Assembly: GCA_035291645.1 (NCBI GenBank)
Contig: DATDRQ010000290.1
Span: 1 to 9,470 of the forward strand
From: DATDRQ01 sp035291645
Lineage (GTDB): Bacteria > Chloroflexota > Anaerolineae > Anaerolineales > UBA4823
DNA: 9,470 nucleotides
Direction of reading: 5' to 3'
Position 1 is the stretch's first letter. Each line of letters opens with the position of its first letter. Both the position numbers and the translations under genes were made by a program. This document shows positions 1 to 5,500 of the stretch, one piece after another. Under the pieces are notes generated by a model, which saw nothing but the letters and a program-made list of their open reading frames with translations, did not search any database and was not told the origin of the DNA.

Positions 1-302
1 AGGCGTTGTACCTCAACCTGCAGGATGCGGCGGCCCAGGTCGGTAAGCTGGTATGCCTTACGCACCCGGCCGTTAGTCCCGTTGTGGGGATCGGCGGCGC
101 GGTGGATCCAGCCCTGGTCGAGCAGGCGCTTAAGCGCACTGTACAACGTGCCGGTGCTCAACACCACCCGCTCCTGGCTGAGCGATTGCACGTCTTTCAT
201 GATGGCGTAGCCGTGCCGGGGGCCAGGCGCCAGGCTGAGTAAGATGAAATAGGTCGTCTCGGTCAGCGGCAGTTGCGAACGGGGATCGTCGTTAGTATCC
301 AT
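1..302 (-). CDS. PadR-family transcriptional regulator, N-terminal part (runs off the left edge)
   Basis: Reading leftward from ATG at 302 gives 100 uninterrupted codons to the window edge. The protein opens with a short polar leader (MDTNDDPRSQLPLTE), then the PadR winged-helix pattern: TYFILLSLAPGPRHGYAIMK, a segment with GTLYSALKRLLDQGWI as the recognition-helix region, and a wing carrying R-K-A-Y-Q-L-T-D-L-G-R. The HGY, LSTGTLY and YQLTDLG elements are typical of PadR proteins, which are dimeric DNA-binding repressors, often of efflux or stress genes. The C-terminal dimerisation part lies outside the window. A GGGAGG Shine-Dalgarno sits at 304-309 with a short spacing of about 3 nt. Upstream is a strong promoter overlapped by a perfect inverted repeat, suggesting autorepression. 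The gene it controls is probably further left and not visible. Ligand unknown. Confidence 0.9.
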   Translation of the reverse strand, partial: MDTNDDPRSQLPLTETTYFILLSLAPGPRHGYAIMKDVQSLSQERVVLSTGTLYSALKRLLDQGWIHRAADPHNGTNGRVRKAYQLTDLGRRILQVEVQR

Positions 303-327
303 CGCCCTCCCATGATATGTCATCCGC

Positions 328-352
328 TAATATGTCGTGCAATTACATATTA
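328..352. promoter_or_regulatory. Putative PadR operator (perfect 8-bp inverted repeat)
   Basis: TAATATGT (328-335) and ACATATTA (345-352) are perfect reverse complements separated by 9 nt. Known PadR operators have ATGT/ACAT half sites about one helical turn apart, and this site fits that form. It overlaps the -10 box of the PadR gene. A third ATATGT copy at 315-320 lies 15 nt from the first and sits within ATGA-N4-TCAT (312-323), between the expected transcription start and the ribosome binding site. It may be a secondary site. Binding itself is inferred. Confidence 0.7.
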
Positions 353-375
353 CAGGAAAATGAGGCGGATGTCAA
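347..375 (-). promoter_or_regulatory. Sigma70-type promoter of the PadR-family gene
   Basis: On the minus strand a perfect -35 box TTGACA (375-370) is followed by exactly 17 nt and then a -10 box TAATAT (352-347). This is nearly the housekeeping consensus. Transcription would start near position 340, leaving a leader of about 38 nt before ATG at 302. The -10 box forms one arm of the inverted repeat at 328-352, so a protein bound there would block RNA polymerase. Confidence 0.82.
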
Positions 376-403
376 GTATTAATTTGGGCTAACTTAATGC
401 AGG

Positions 404-760
404 TTAAACAATTTCAGAGAAACACCGGATCCTGCGGAGCATCCGTCCCCGTTGCCGGACGGCGGATGCTTCGATCGCTCTTTCAGTCTTTAACCGCTTC
501 CAACCGGGTGGCACAATTAAGCCTCGTCTCACTGCTATTCGCAGAAGGACAACGCAGGCGATGAGTGTAATCAGGAGAGTGATGACAGAAGTTTCTATCC
601 CGAATGTCCCACCAGTGAGCCATTCTGGGCCAATTAATTGAGCTCGCAAGAGACCCTGGATGGGTTGCCCGGTTATCCCAGAAATGCCTGTGCCGAAGAT
701 CCCATCGTTGGCGAAGTCCCAGGCCCAGTGGATTCCGATCGGGAACCACAATCTGCGCGT
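404..760 (-). pseudogene. C-terminal remnant of a CPBP-family (CAAX-protease-like) intramembrane protease
   Basis: The minus strand encodes about 118 residues ending at the stop at 404-406. The region from TRRLWFPIGIHWAWDF through ISGITGQPIQGLL, then GPEWLTGGTFGIETS and a hydrophobic helix (VITLLITLIACVVLLRIAV), is the standard C-terminal part of CPBP/Abi metalloproteases, including the second conserved His motif (GIHWAWDF). The N-terminal half, with the EExxxR glutamate motif and several membrane helices, is absent. Upstream of TRRLWF the frame turns non-hydrophobic and reaches a stop at 815-817. There is no ATG; the only possible start at the edge is a TTG. The fragment therefore cannot make an active protease and is best called a 5'-truncated relic. 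The truncation boundary near 760 is approximate. Confidence 0.78.
436..472. repeat. Inverted repeat / potential hairpin inside the CPBP remnant
   Basis: GGAGCATCCG (436-445) can pair with CGGATGCTTC (463-472), ten pairs including one G-U, around a 17-nt loop. The loop can alternatively form its own CCGTCC/GGACGG stem (443-448 with 457-462). It falls in the 3' end of the remnant coding region. There is no T-run following it on either strand, so it is not a normal intrinsic terminator. It may be a small interspersed or structural element, or chance in GC-rich DNA. Confidence 0.4.
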
Positions 761-876
761 TTCGTTGAAATCATCCGCCGTGCTTGCGCATCCAACATCG
801 CCTTGGCTAAATAATCACAAGGGACAACCGAATCCTATTCACCTCCGGCTCGTCTAAAAGCAACAAATCCGACCCG

Positions 877-885
877 TGCTATAAT
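877..885 (+). promoter_or_regulatory. Extended -10 promoter upstream of the decayed two-gene module
   Basis: TGC followed by TATAAT (TATAAT at 880-885) is an extended -10 element with a perfect hexamer. There is no good -35 hexamer 16-18 nt upstream, which extended -10 promoters tolerate. The expected start near 892 precedes the ATG at 904. The surrounding 14 bases (874-887, CCGTGCTATAATCG) recur exactly at 7843-7856 in front of the zinc-ribbon gene. With no other obvious promoter before the mevalonate decarboxylase gene, this one may also supply that transcript. Confidence 0.6.
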
Positions 886-903
886 CGATTCAGAAGATGC
901 TTA

Positions 904-1107
904 ATGAAAACGGGTATCATGGAACGGAAGGGTAATATAACCGATTTAGCCAGGTCTTTTAATTTGCGATTTTGGCAAGCGCAATCATTGCAGGTTTTTA
1001 ATGCTACCTGGGAGCTAATCATGCATGCCTGGCGTGTGAAAGGAAATGATGTTCGTCAACACCGAGTTCACCGAACTTTTGAGGCTTTTCAACGGCAATC
1101 GCGTTAG
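904..1107 (+). CDS. Small conserved-type protein, probable partner of the nucleotidyltransferase stub
   Basis: A 67-codon ORF with possible starts at 904 or at the in-frame ATG at 919 (MERKGNITDLARSFNLRFWQ). The 904 start lies 18 nt after the -10 box; neither start has a strong Shine-Dalgarno. The protein is basic and aromatic-rich (W24, W36, W43), with no membrane segment and no catalytic motif I can name. From memory, short proteins of this style are found just upstream of stand-alone nucleotidyltransferases of the MNT/AbiEii-like superfamily; this is recollection, not a search. The next reading frame, which does look like such a nucleotidyltransferase N-terminus, overlaps its 3' end by about 60 nt, consistent with that pairing. 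Whether it is still functional is doubtful, because the partner is broken. Confidence 0.5.
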   Translation: MKTGIMERKGNITDLARSFNLRFWQAQSLQVFNATWELIMHAWRVKGNDVRQHRVHRTFEAFQRQSR

Positions 1108-1192
1108 ATACCTTGTTATCGGCGGTTATGCAATCATCCTGTATCAAGGTTTGATCGACCCAAATCTATTGTCCCCGGTAAAGGAGGAGTGA
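1046..1192 (+). pseudogene. N-terminal stub of a nucleotidyltransferase (AbiEii/MNT-like superfamily)
   Basis: Starting at tandem ATGs (1046 and 1049) after an AAAGGA ribosome binding site, the frame reads 47-48 residues. FTELLRLFNGNRVRYLVIGG followed by YAIILYQ matches the first helix, strand and G-G-Y-A turn of small nucleotidyltransferases. In intact family members this is followed within about ten residues by the metal-binding D-x-D motif. Here the sequence turns unrelated after YQ (GLIDPNLLSPVKEE) and stops at 1190-1192, so the catalytic aspartates and the rest of the protein are missing. The last four bases (GTGA, 1189-1192) overlap the possible GTG start of the decarboxylase frame, and its final codons coincide with that gene's Shine-Dalgarno. 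I read it as a 3'-truncated relic. A small independent peptide is possible but less likely. Confidence 0.62.
1181..1189 (+). promoter_or_regulatory. Shine-Dalgarno AAGGAGGAG for the mevalonate decarboxylase gene
   Basis: A very strong ribosome binding sequence. It abuts the GTG at 1189, leaving no usable spacing for that start. It lies 14-16 nt before ATG at 1204, which is long but workable, so ATG 1204 is preferred. The same bases encode the last codons of the nucleotidyltransferase stub. Confidence 0.65.
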
Positions 1193-1203
1193 GAACAGCC
1201 TCC

Positions 1204-2211
1204 ATGGGATACTCCGCAACCGCCATCGCTTTTCCCAATATCGCCTTTATCAAATACTGGGGCAACCGCGACCAGCAGCTGGTCTTGCCATCAAACGGCT
1301 CGATCTCGATGAACCTGGACGGGCTGTTTACGCGCACGCAGGTGACATTCGACCCGGTTCTGGAAGCGGATGAACTGAACCTCAATGGGCAAGAAGCGCA
1401 CGGCCCGGAGCTCGAGCGGGTGAGCGCCTTCCTGGACCTGGTGCGTGCCAGAGCCGGGCTAGTTTCTTGCGCGCAGGTGGAGAGCAGCAACAATTTCCCG
1501 ACCGGAGCGGGCATCGCCTCGTCGGCCGCGGCTTTCGCCGCCCTGGCCCTGGCAGCCAGCTCAGCCGCCGGGTTGCAGCTGAGTGAAGTAGAGCTGTCCA
1601 GGTTGGCCCGGCGCGGCTCGGGTTCGGCCTGCCGCTCGGTGCCCGGCGGGTTCGTGGAGTGGCTGCCAGGGGAGGACGACCGGTCTTCCTATGCTTTCAC
1701 CATCGCCCCGGCGGACCATTGGGCGCTGGTCGATTGCATCGCCGTGATCAGCCCGGCGCACAAGGCGACCGGCTCGAGTGAGGGGCACGCCCTGGCTGTC
1801 AGCAGCCCGCTGCAGGCGGCGCGGGTCGCCGGCGCGCCCGCCCGGCTGGAGGCCTGCCGCCAGGCGATCCTGGCACGTGATTTTGAAGCCCTGGCGGCGG
1901 TAGTCGAGCTGGAAAGCAACCTGATGCACGCCGTGATCCAGACCTCGGACCCCCCTCTGCTCTACTGGCAACCGGCTACGGTATCCATTATGCTGGCAGT
2001 GCCGGAGTGGCGCAGGGGTGGGCTGCCTGCCTGCTACACGGTCGATGCCGGGCCGAACGTCCACGTGCTGTGCCCGCCTGAGCACGCAGCCGAGGTCACT
2101 GCGCGGCTGGTCCAGATGCCTGGCGTTCAGCAGGTGCTTACCGCCCGCTCAGGCGGACCTGCCCGACTTACTCCGGAAGAAGTTGGGGTGCGGTTACCAG
2201 ACCACGCCTAA
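1204..2211 (+). CDS. mvaD: Mevalonate diphosphate decarboxylase family protein (GHMP fold)
   Basis: GHMP-superfamily decarboxylase of the mevalonate route to isopentenyl units: ATP-dependent phosphorylation of the tertiary hydroxyl, then decarboxylation. From ATG 1204 it has 335 residues, the usual bacterial length. Family signatures in order: ATAIAFPNIAFIKYWG with the conserved Lys at 17, LPSNGSISMNLD, the phosphate-binding SSNNFPTGAGIASSAAAFAA loop, RRGSGSACRSVPGGFVEW with Arg144, and YTVDAGPNVHVL with the catalytic Asp at 281. Arg144 and an Asp near 281 match the positions I recall for the staphylococcal enzymes. All key residues are present, so it should be active. Substrate is open: Chloroflexota such as Roseiflexus are known to use a phosphomevalonate decarboxylase with isopentenyl phosphate kinase, and that paralogue looks alike. 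The preceding GTG 1189 is too close to the Shine-Dalgarno. The gene stands 172 bp upstream of rseP. Confidence 0.93.
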   Translation: MGYSATAIAFPNIAFIKYWGNRDQQLVLPSNGSISMNLDGLFTRTQVTFDPVLEADELNLNGQEAHGPELERVSAFLDLVRARAGLVSCAQVESSNNFPTGAGIASSAAAFAALALAASSAAGLQLSEVELSRLARRGSGSACRSVPGGFVEWLPGEDDRSSYAFTIAPADHWALVDCIAVISPAHKATGSSEGHALAVSSPLQAARVAGAPARLEACRQAILARDFEALAAVVELESNLMHAVIQTSDPPLLYWQPATVSIMLAVPEWRRGGLPACYTVDAGPNVHVLCPPEHAAEVTARLVQMPGVQQVLTARSGGPARLTPEEVGVRLPDHA

Positions 2212-2252
2212 GGACCGAAGATTGCCATATCAAGAAAGAGTGTCAACCAGCT

Positions 2253-2266
2253 ACCGACTTATCGGT
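2253..2266 (+). terminator. Weak hairpin after the decarboxylase gene
   Basis: ACCGA (2253-2257) pairs perfectly with TCGGT (2262-2266) around a 4-nt loop, 42 nt past the stop codon. It is followed by CTTCAATTAAAGTT, which is T-containing but not a real U-run. At best a weak terminator separating the decarboxylase from the rseP transcript. Confidence 0.22.
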
Positions 2267-2336
2267 CTTCAATTAAAGTTCTGTTAGAATCGAATGGTCC
2301 TTTCGTTCCTGTATGCTTCGCCGGCCCAGGACAAGA

Positions 2337-2342
2337 TATAAT
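2337..2342 (+). promoter_or_regulatory. Candidate -10 box (TATAAT) for the rseP operon
   Basis: A perfect TATAAT followed by CG, 41 nt before the rseP ATG at 2384. This TATAATCG octamer also occurs at 880 and 7848. Expected transcription start is near 2349. No good -35 hexamer stands 16-18 nt upstream (TATGCT at 2312-2317 is a poor match at 19 nt), and the TG extension is absent. Placement in a 172-bp gap right before a five-gene block supports promoter use. Confidence 0.5.
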
Positions 2343-2383
2343 CGAAAAAATTTCCACACATTAGATTCCGTTCGCAGGTGACT

Positions 2384-3457
2384 ATGAATGCAGATTTACC
2401 GATAGAGATCGTCACATTTGTCCTGGCGCTGGCGGCCCTGATCATCATCCATGAATTTGGCCACTTTCTCGTCGCCCGCCTTTTGAATGTAGAAGTGGAA
2501 GAGTTCGGCCTGGGCTTTCCCCCGCGCATGGCGACTCTGTTCCACGCCTGGGGCACCCGCTTCTCGTTAAACTGGCTGCCGTTCGGCGGCTTCGTCCGCC
2601 CGAAGGGGGAGAACGACCCGACAGTGGAAGGAGGGCTGGCTGCCTCCAGTCCATGGGTCCGCCTGGCAGTCTACATCGCCGGTCCCATGGCGAACCTGCT
2701 GGTAGGCGTGCTGTTGTATGCGCTTATCTTCAGCAAGATCGGCGTGCCCATCCCAGAACAGGTCAAGGTGATCGAGGTAGCTCCGGGTTCGCCGGCTGCC
2801 CAGGCCGGGCTGCTCCCCGGTGATCTGCTGGTCGGCGTCAACGAGCTGGAGATCAACAGCACGCTGGATTTACAGGACGCCATACGCGAGAACCTGGATC
2901 AGTCGATCGTGATCGAATACTCACGCAATGGTCAGGTAGGTCGGGTCACGATTATCCCTCGCAGCAATCCACCTGAAGGCCAGGGTGCGATCGGCATCGT
3001 GATGGGCAATCCCACCCGGACGGTATCAGTTCTAGCGGCGGCGCCGACGGGGGCGGCGGCGGTGGTGCGCCATGGACAGCAGCTGCTGGCCTTTCCGGTG
3101 CGTATGATCCGCGGCCAGATCGCGCCTGAAGAAGGCCGCCTGGTCGGCTTCAAAGGCATGTTCGATATCTACCAGGAGGTTCGCCAGACGGAAACCACGC
3201 CAACCATTCCGGCTGGCGTCAACGTGCTCGGTTTTTTCGCGACCATCACCATTTCGCTGGGTATCCTGAACCTGCTGCCGATCCCGGCGCTGGATGGCGG
3301 CAGGATCATGTTTACCCTGCCGGAGGTGTTCTTAGGTCGCCGCGTCCCGCCTAAGTATGAGAACGTGATCAACCTGGTCAGTTTCGCCCTTCTACTGGTG
3401 CTCATGCTGGTCATAAACCTGCAGGATTTCCTAAACCCGGTGCAGCTGCCTAAATAG
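2384..3457 (+). CDS. rseP: RseP-like site-2 protease (M50 family intramembrane zinc metalloprotease with PDZ domain)
   Basis: Intramembrane protease that cuts membrane-bound substrates such as anti-sigma factors or remnant signal peptides. From ATG 2384 it has 357 residues, normal for single-PDZ members. Helix 1 (about 8-30) carries the zinc motif HEFGH (H23, E24, H27). FGLGFPPRM and FGGFVRPKGEND follow as in RseP/MmpA proteins. Helix 2 starts near W91; a PDZ domain spans about 125-200 (VIEVAPGSPAAQAGLLPGD); helix 3 from about 280 leads to NLLPIPALDGG with the third zinc ligand D304; a last helix lies near 328-350. A GTG at 2378 is an alternative start, but ATG 2384 follows AGGTG and suits the family better. 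It begins the 2384-7034 block; the next gene is 46 nt away. In many bacteria rseP follows dxr of the MEP pathway, while here a mevalonate-pathway gene precedes it. The substrate is not visible. Confidence 0.93.
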   Translation: MNADLPIEIVTFVLALAALIIIHEFGHFLVARLLNVEVEEFGLGFPPRMATLFHAWGTRFSLNWLPFGGFVRPKGENDPTVEGGLAASSPWVRLAVYIAGPMANLLVGVLLYALIFSKIGVPIPEQVKVIEVAPGSPAAQAGLLPGDLLVGVNELEINSTLDLQDAIRENLDQSIVIEYSRNGQVGRVTIIPRSNPPEGQGAIGIVMGNPTRTVSVLAAAPTGAAAVVRHGQQLLAFPVRMIRGQIAPEEGRLVGFKGMFDIYQEVRQTETTPTIPAGVNVLGFFATITISLGILNLLPIPALDGGRIMFTLPEVFLGRRVPPKYENVINLVSFALLLVLMLVINLQDFLNPVQLPK

Positions 3458-3469
3458 TTAAACAACAGC

Positions 3470-3487
3470 CGGGGTAAGCCAGCCCCG
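3470..3487 (+). other. Hairpin in the rseP-HEAT gene gap (possible attenuator)
   Basis: CGGGG (3470-3474) pairs with CCCCG (3483-3487) around an 8-nt loop, followed by CTTTCG. The stem is short and the T-run only three bases long, so full termination is unlikely. It could reduce read-through or stabilise the rseP 3' end within the operon. Confidence 0.3.
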
Positions 3488-3503
3488 CTTTCGATCGCAA
3501 GAA

Positions 3504-4592
3504 ATGTCAAGCCCTGCTGAAATCCCTTTTGACGAAGTGCTGGCGGCGCTCCTGAACGGGGATACGCCGCTTAAAGCACGCTTCCTCTATCGCCTTTCCG
3601 ACCTGGACCCGGAGGAGCTTGCCCTGCTGAAGGCTGGCTGGCCAAGGCTGCCCGGCTGGCGCCGCCGCGCCCTGCTGGAAGACCTGGATGAACTGGGCAG
3701 CGCGGATGACCTGCTCTCCTTCGAGGGCATCGGCCGGCACGCCGTCACCGATGAGGACGCCCTGGTGCGGCTGCTGGGCGTGCACCTGCTGTGGGAGTTC
3801 GACGCCCACGATCTGATCCCGCTCTTCCTGGAGCTACTTCGATCGGATGCAGAGGCAGACGTGCGCGCCGCCGCAGCCACTGCGTTGAGCCAGTTCGTCT
3901 ACCTGGGGGAAATCGACCGCCTGCCGCCGGAAAAACTGGGACAGATCGAGGATACCCTGCTTGCTTCGATCACCCGGGACAGCTCCCACCAGGTGCGCCT
4001 GCGGGCGCTCGAATCGATCGGCTACTCCAGCCGGGATGAAGTCCCCCCTCTGATCGAGCGGACCTTTTCGGCCGGCGACCAGGAGGGGATGGCCTCTGCC
4101 TTGACGGCAATGGGGCGTTCGATGGACGAGCGCTGGGAGCAAGACGTCGTGGAGATGCTGGAACACCAGGCTGCGATGGTGCGGGCCGAGGCAGCACGGG
4201 CTGCCGGAGAAATGGAGCTCTCCGAGGCAGTCGCCCGGCTGGTCAACATGACCCGTGACAGCGACGAGGACGTGCGCTACGCGGCCATCTGGTCGCTTTC
4301 CCAAATTGGGGGCGACCGAGCCCGCCAGGCGCTGGAAAACCTGCTCCGCCGTGCGGAAGTAGATGAGGAAGCCGGTTACATCGAGTCGGCGCTCGATAAC
4401 CTGGCATTCAACGACGGCCTGGAGGCCTTTTCCCTCTTCAATATCGCCGAAGGCGATGAAGACCTCGAAGATGACGATTTCGAGGATGAAGACGATTATC
4501 TGGATTTCGACGACGAAGAGGACCTGGACGAAGGCGGGTTTCTGGACACAGACGACTACGATGACATCGAGGACGAGGACCGTCGCTATTGA
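3504..4592 (+). CDS. HEAT-repeat protein with a highly acidic C-terminal tail
   Basis: A 362-residue soluble protein without signal peptide or membrane helix. Residues 1-70 form a helical start (FDEVLAALLNGDTPLKARFL). From about 75 to 300 come repeating helix pairs of HEAT/PBS-lyase type, e.g. EADVRAAAATALSQF, HQVRLRALESIGY, AMVRAEAARAAGEMEL and EDVRYAAIWSLSQIGGDRARQAL, each with the V-R-x-x-A pattern. Such solenoids bind partner proteins and are not themselves enzymes. Residues 316-362 are a tail in which 30 of 47 residues are Asp or Glu, broken by regularly placed aromatic residues (F, Y) and ending RRY; it could mimic nucleic acid or bind basic proteins or cations. Start ATG 3504 lacks a clear Shine-Dalgarno, suggesting dependence on rseP translation. 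The stop overlaps the next gene's TTG start by 3 nt. Specific role unknown. Confidence 0.85.
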   Translation: MSSPAEIPFDEVLAALLNGDTPLKARFLYRLSDLDPEELALLKAGWPRLPGWRRRALLEDLDELGSADDLLSFEGIGRHAVTDEDALVRLLGVHLLWEFDAHDLIPLFLELLRSDAEADVRAAAATALSQFVYLGEIDRLPPEKLGQIEDTLLASITRDSSHQVRLRALESIGYSSRDEVPPLIERTFSAGDQEGMASALTAMGRSMDERWEQDVVEMLEHQAAMVRAEAARAAGEMELSEAVARLVNMTRDSDEDVRYAAIWSLSQIGGDRARQALENLLRRAEVDEEAGYIESALDNLAFNDGLEAFSLFNIAEGDEDLEDDDFEDEDDYLDFDDEEDLDEGGFLDTDDYDDIEDEDRRY

Positions 4593-5500
4593 GCCAGCTG
4601 CTCGCCCTGTTTAGCAACAACATCCTTCCAATTTTTATAACGGCAGGGGCTGGATTCCTCTCCGCAAAATATTTACAGGTAACCCCGCGTTCGGTTTCTC
4701 TGCTGGCATTTTACATCTTCAGCCCGTGCCTGATCTTTAACCTATTAACGACGAGCCAGCTGGGCGGCGTGGAGATCTCGCGCATGGCTGGCTTTACGGT
4801 GATCAGCATCTTGCTCCTGGGATTACTGGCAGGCGTTTTGGGAAAGCTGCTGCGTCTGGAGCGCCGCCTGCTGGTAGCCTTGCTGCTGGTGGTGATGTTC
4901 GGCAATGCCGGGAATTATGGCCTGTCCCTGAATCTGTTCGCCTTCGGGGAGGATGCCCTGGCGTATGCCAGCCTGTATTTCGTCACGGTGGCTGTCCTGA
5001 TGTACACATTGGGTGTCGTGATCGCCTCGCTCGGAAATACGAGCCTGGCGAACGCCCTATCTGGACTGCTGCGGGTGCCGGCGGTGTACGCCGTGATCCT
5101 GGCGCTGGTCTTTAACTATTTCGGCTGGGAGCTGGCGTTACCCCTGGATCGCAGCGTCGACCTGCTTGCCAATGCAACCATCCCGGTCTTGATGGTGTTG
5201 ATGGGCATCCAGCTTCAAGCCTCGCGATGGACGGACCACACCCTGGCGCTAAGCCTGGGCAACCTGTTGCGGCTGGTGGCTTCGCCGGCTCTGGCGCTGG
5301 GCCTGAGCGTGCTCTTTCGGCTGGACGGGGCAGCTTTCCAGGCCGGGATCCTGGAATCGGCCATGCCGACCGCCGTGGTCATGACCGTCCTGGCGACCGA
5401 GTACGACATCGAGCCGGCCTTTATCACGACGGCGGTATTCACCTCGACGCTGCTCAGCCCGCTCACCCTGACGCCGATCCTGGCTTTCCTGGGAGCCTGA
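4589..5500 (+). CDS. AEC-family (auxin efflux carrier-type) permease
   Basis: A 303-residue integral membrane protein with about ten hydrophobic segments and family landmarks: NNILPIFITAGAGFLSAKYL at the N-terminus, an early helix ending SPCLIFNLL, VMFGNAGNYGLSLNLFAFG in the middle, ANATIPVLMVLMGIQL at the start of the second half, and ESAMPTAVVMTVLATEYD near the end. The paired five-helix layout with N-G/P-broken crossing helices is that of bile/auxin/organic-anion carriers (BART superfamily). Bacterial members export or import small organic acids or amino acids; the substrate cannot be told here. Translation begins at TTG 4589, whose last two bases start the HEAT gene's TGA stop. The Shine-Dalgarno (GAGGACGAGGA, about 4570-4580) lies within the codons for the HEAT acidic tail. 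No later ATG would keep the conserved N-terminus. The gene's own stop overlaps the next ATG by one base. Confidence 0.9.
   Translation: MSQLLALFSNNILPIFITAGAGFLSAKYLQVTPRSVSLLAFYIFSPCLIFNLLTTSQLGGVEISRMAGFTVISILLLGLLAGVLGKLLRLERRLLVALLLVVMFGNAGNYGLSLNLFAFGEDALAYASLYFVTVAVLMYTLGVVIASLGNTSLANALSGLLRVPAVYAVILALVFNYFGWELALPLDRSVDLLANATIPVLMVLMGIQLQASRWTDHTLALSLGNLLRLVASPALALGLSVLFRLDGAAFQAGILESAMPTAVVMTVLATEYDIEPAFITTAVFTSTLLSPLTLTPILAFLGA

Noticed and set aside
660..857. Plus-strand 65-codon ORF opposite the protease remnant
   Set aside because: Low-complexity antisense shadow with no ribosome binding site or recognisable pattern; the minus strand carries clear CPBP homology.
1189..1203. GTG at 1189 as start of the mevalonate decarboxylase, giving 340 residues
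   Set aside because: It directly abuts the Shine-Dalgarno AAGGAGGAG, leaving no spacing, and adds five residues (MRTAS) not typical of the family. ATG 1204 starts close to the conserved N-terminal strand.
3507..4304. Long minus-strand ORFs opposite the HEAT-repeat gene
   Set aside because: Antisense open frames caused by GC-rich codon bias; their translations are His/Arg/Gly-rich and show no domain.
5227..5499. In-frame upstream extension of the membrane peptidase within the transporter gene
   Set aside because: The extra part is Gly/Pro/Arg-rich, has no family resemblance and is a shadow of the transporter; ATG 5500 begins a proper signal peptide and overlaps the transporter stop in the TGATG form.
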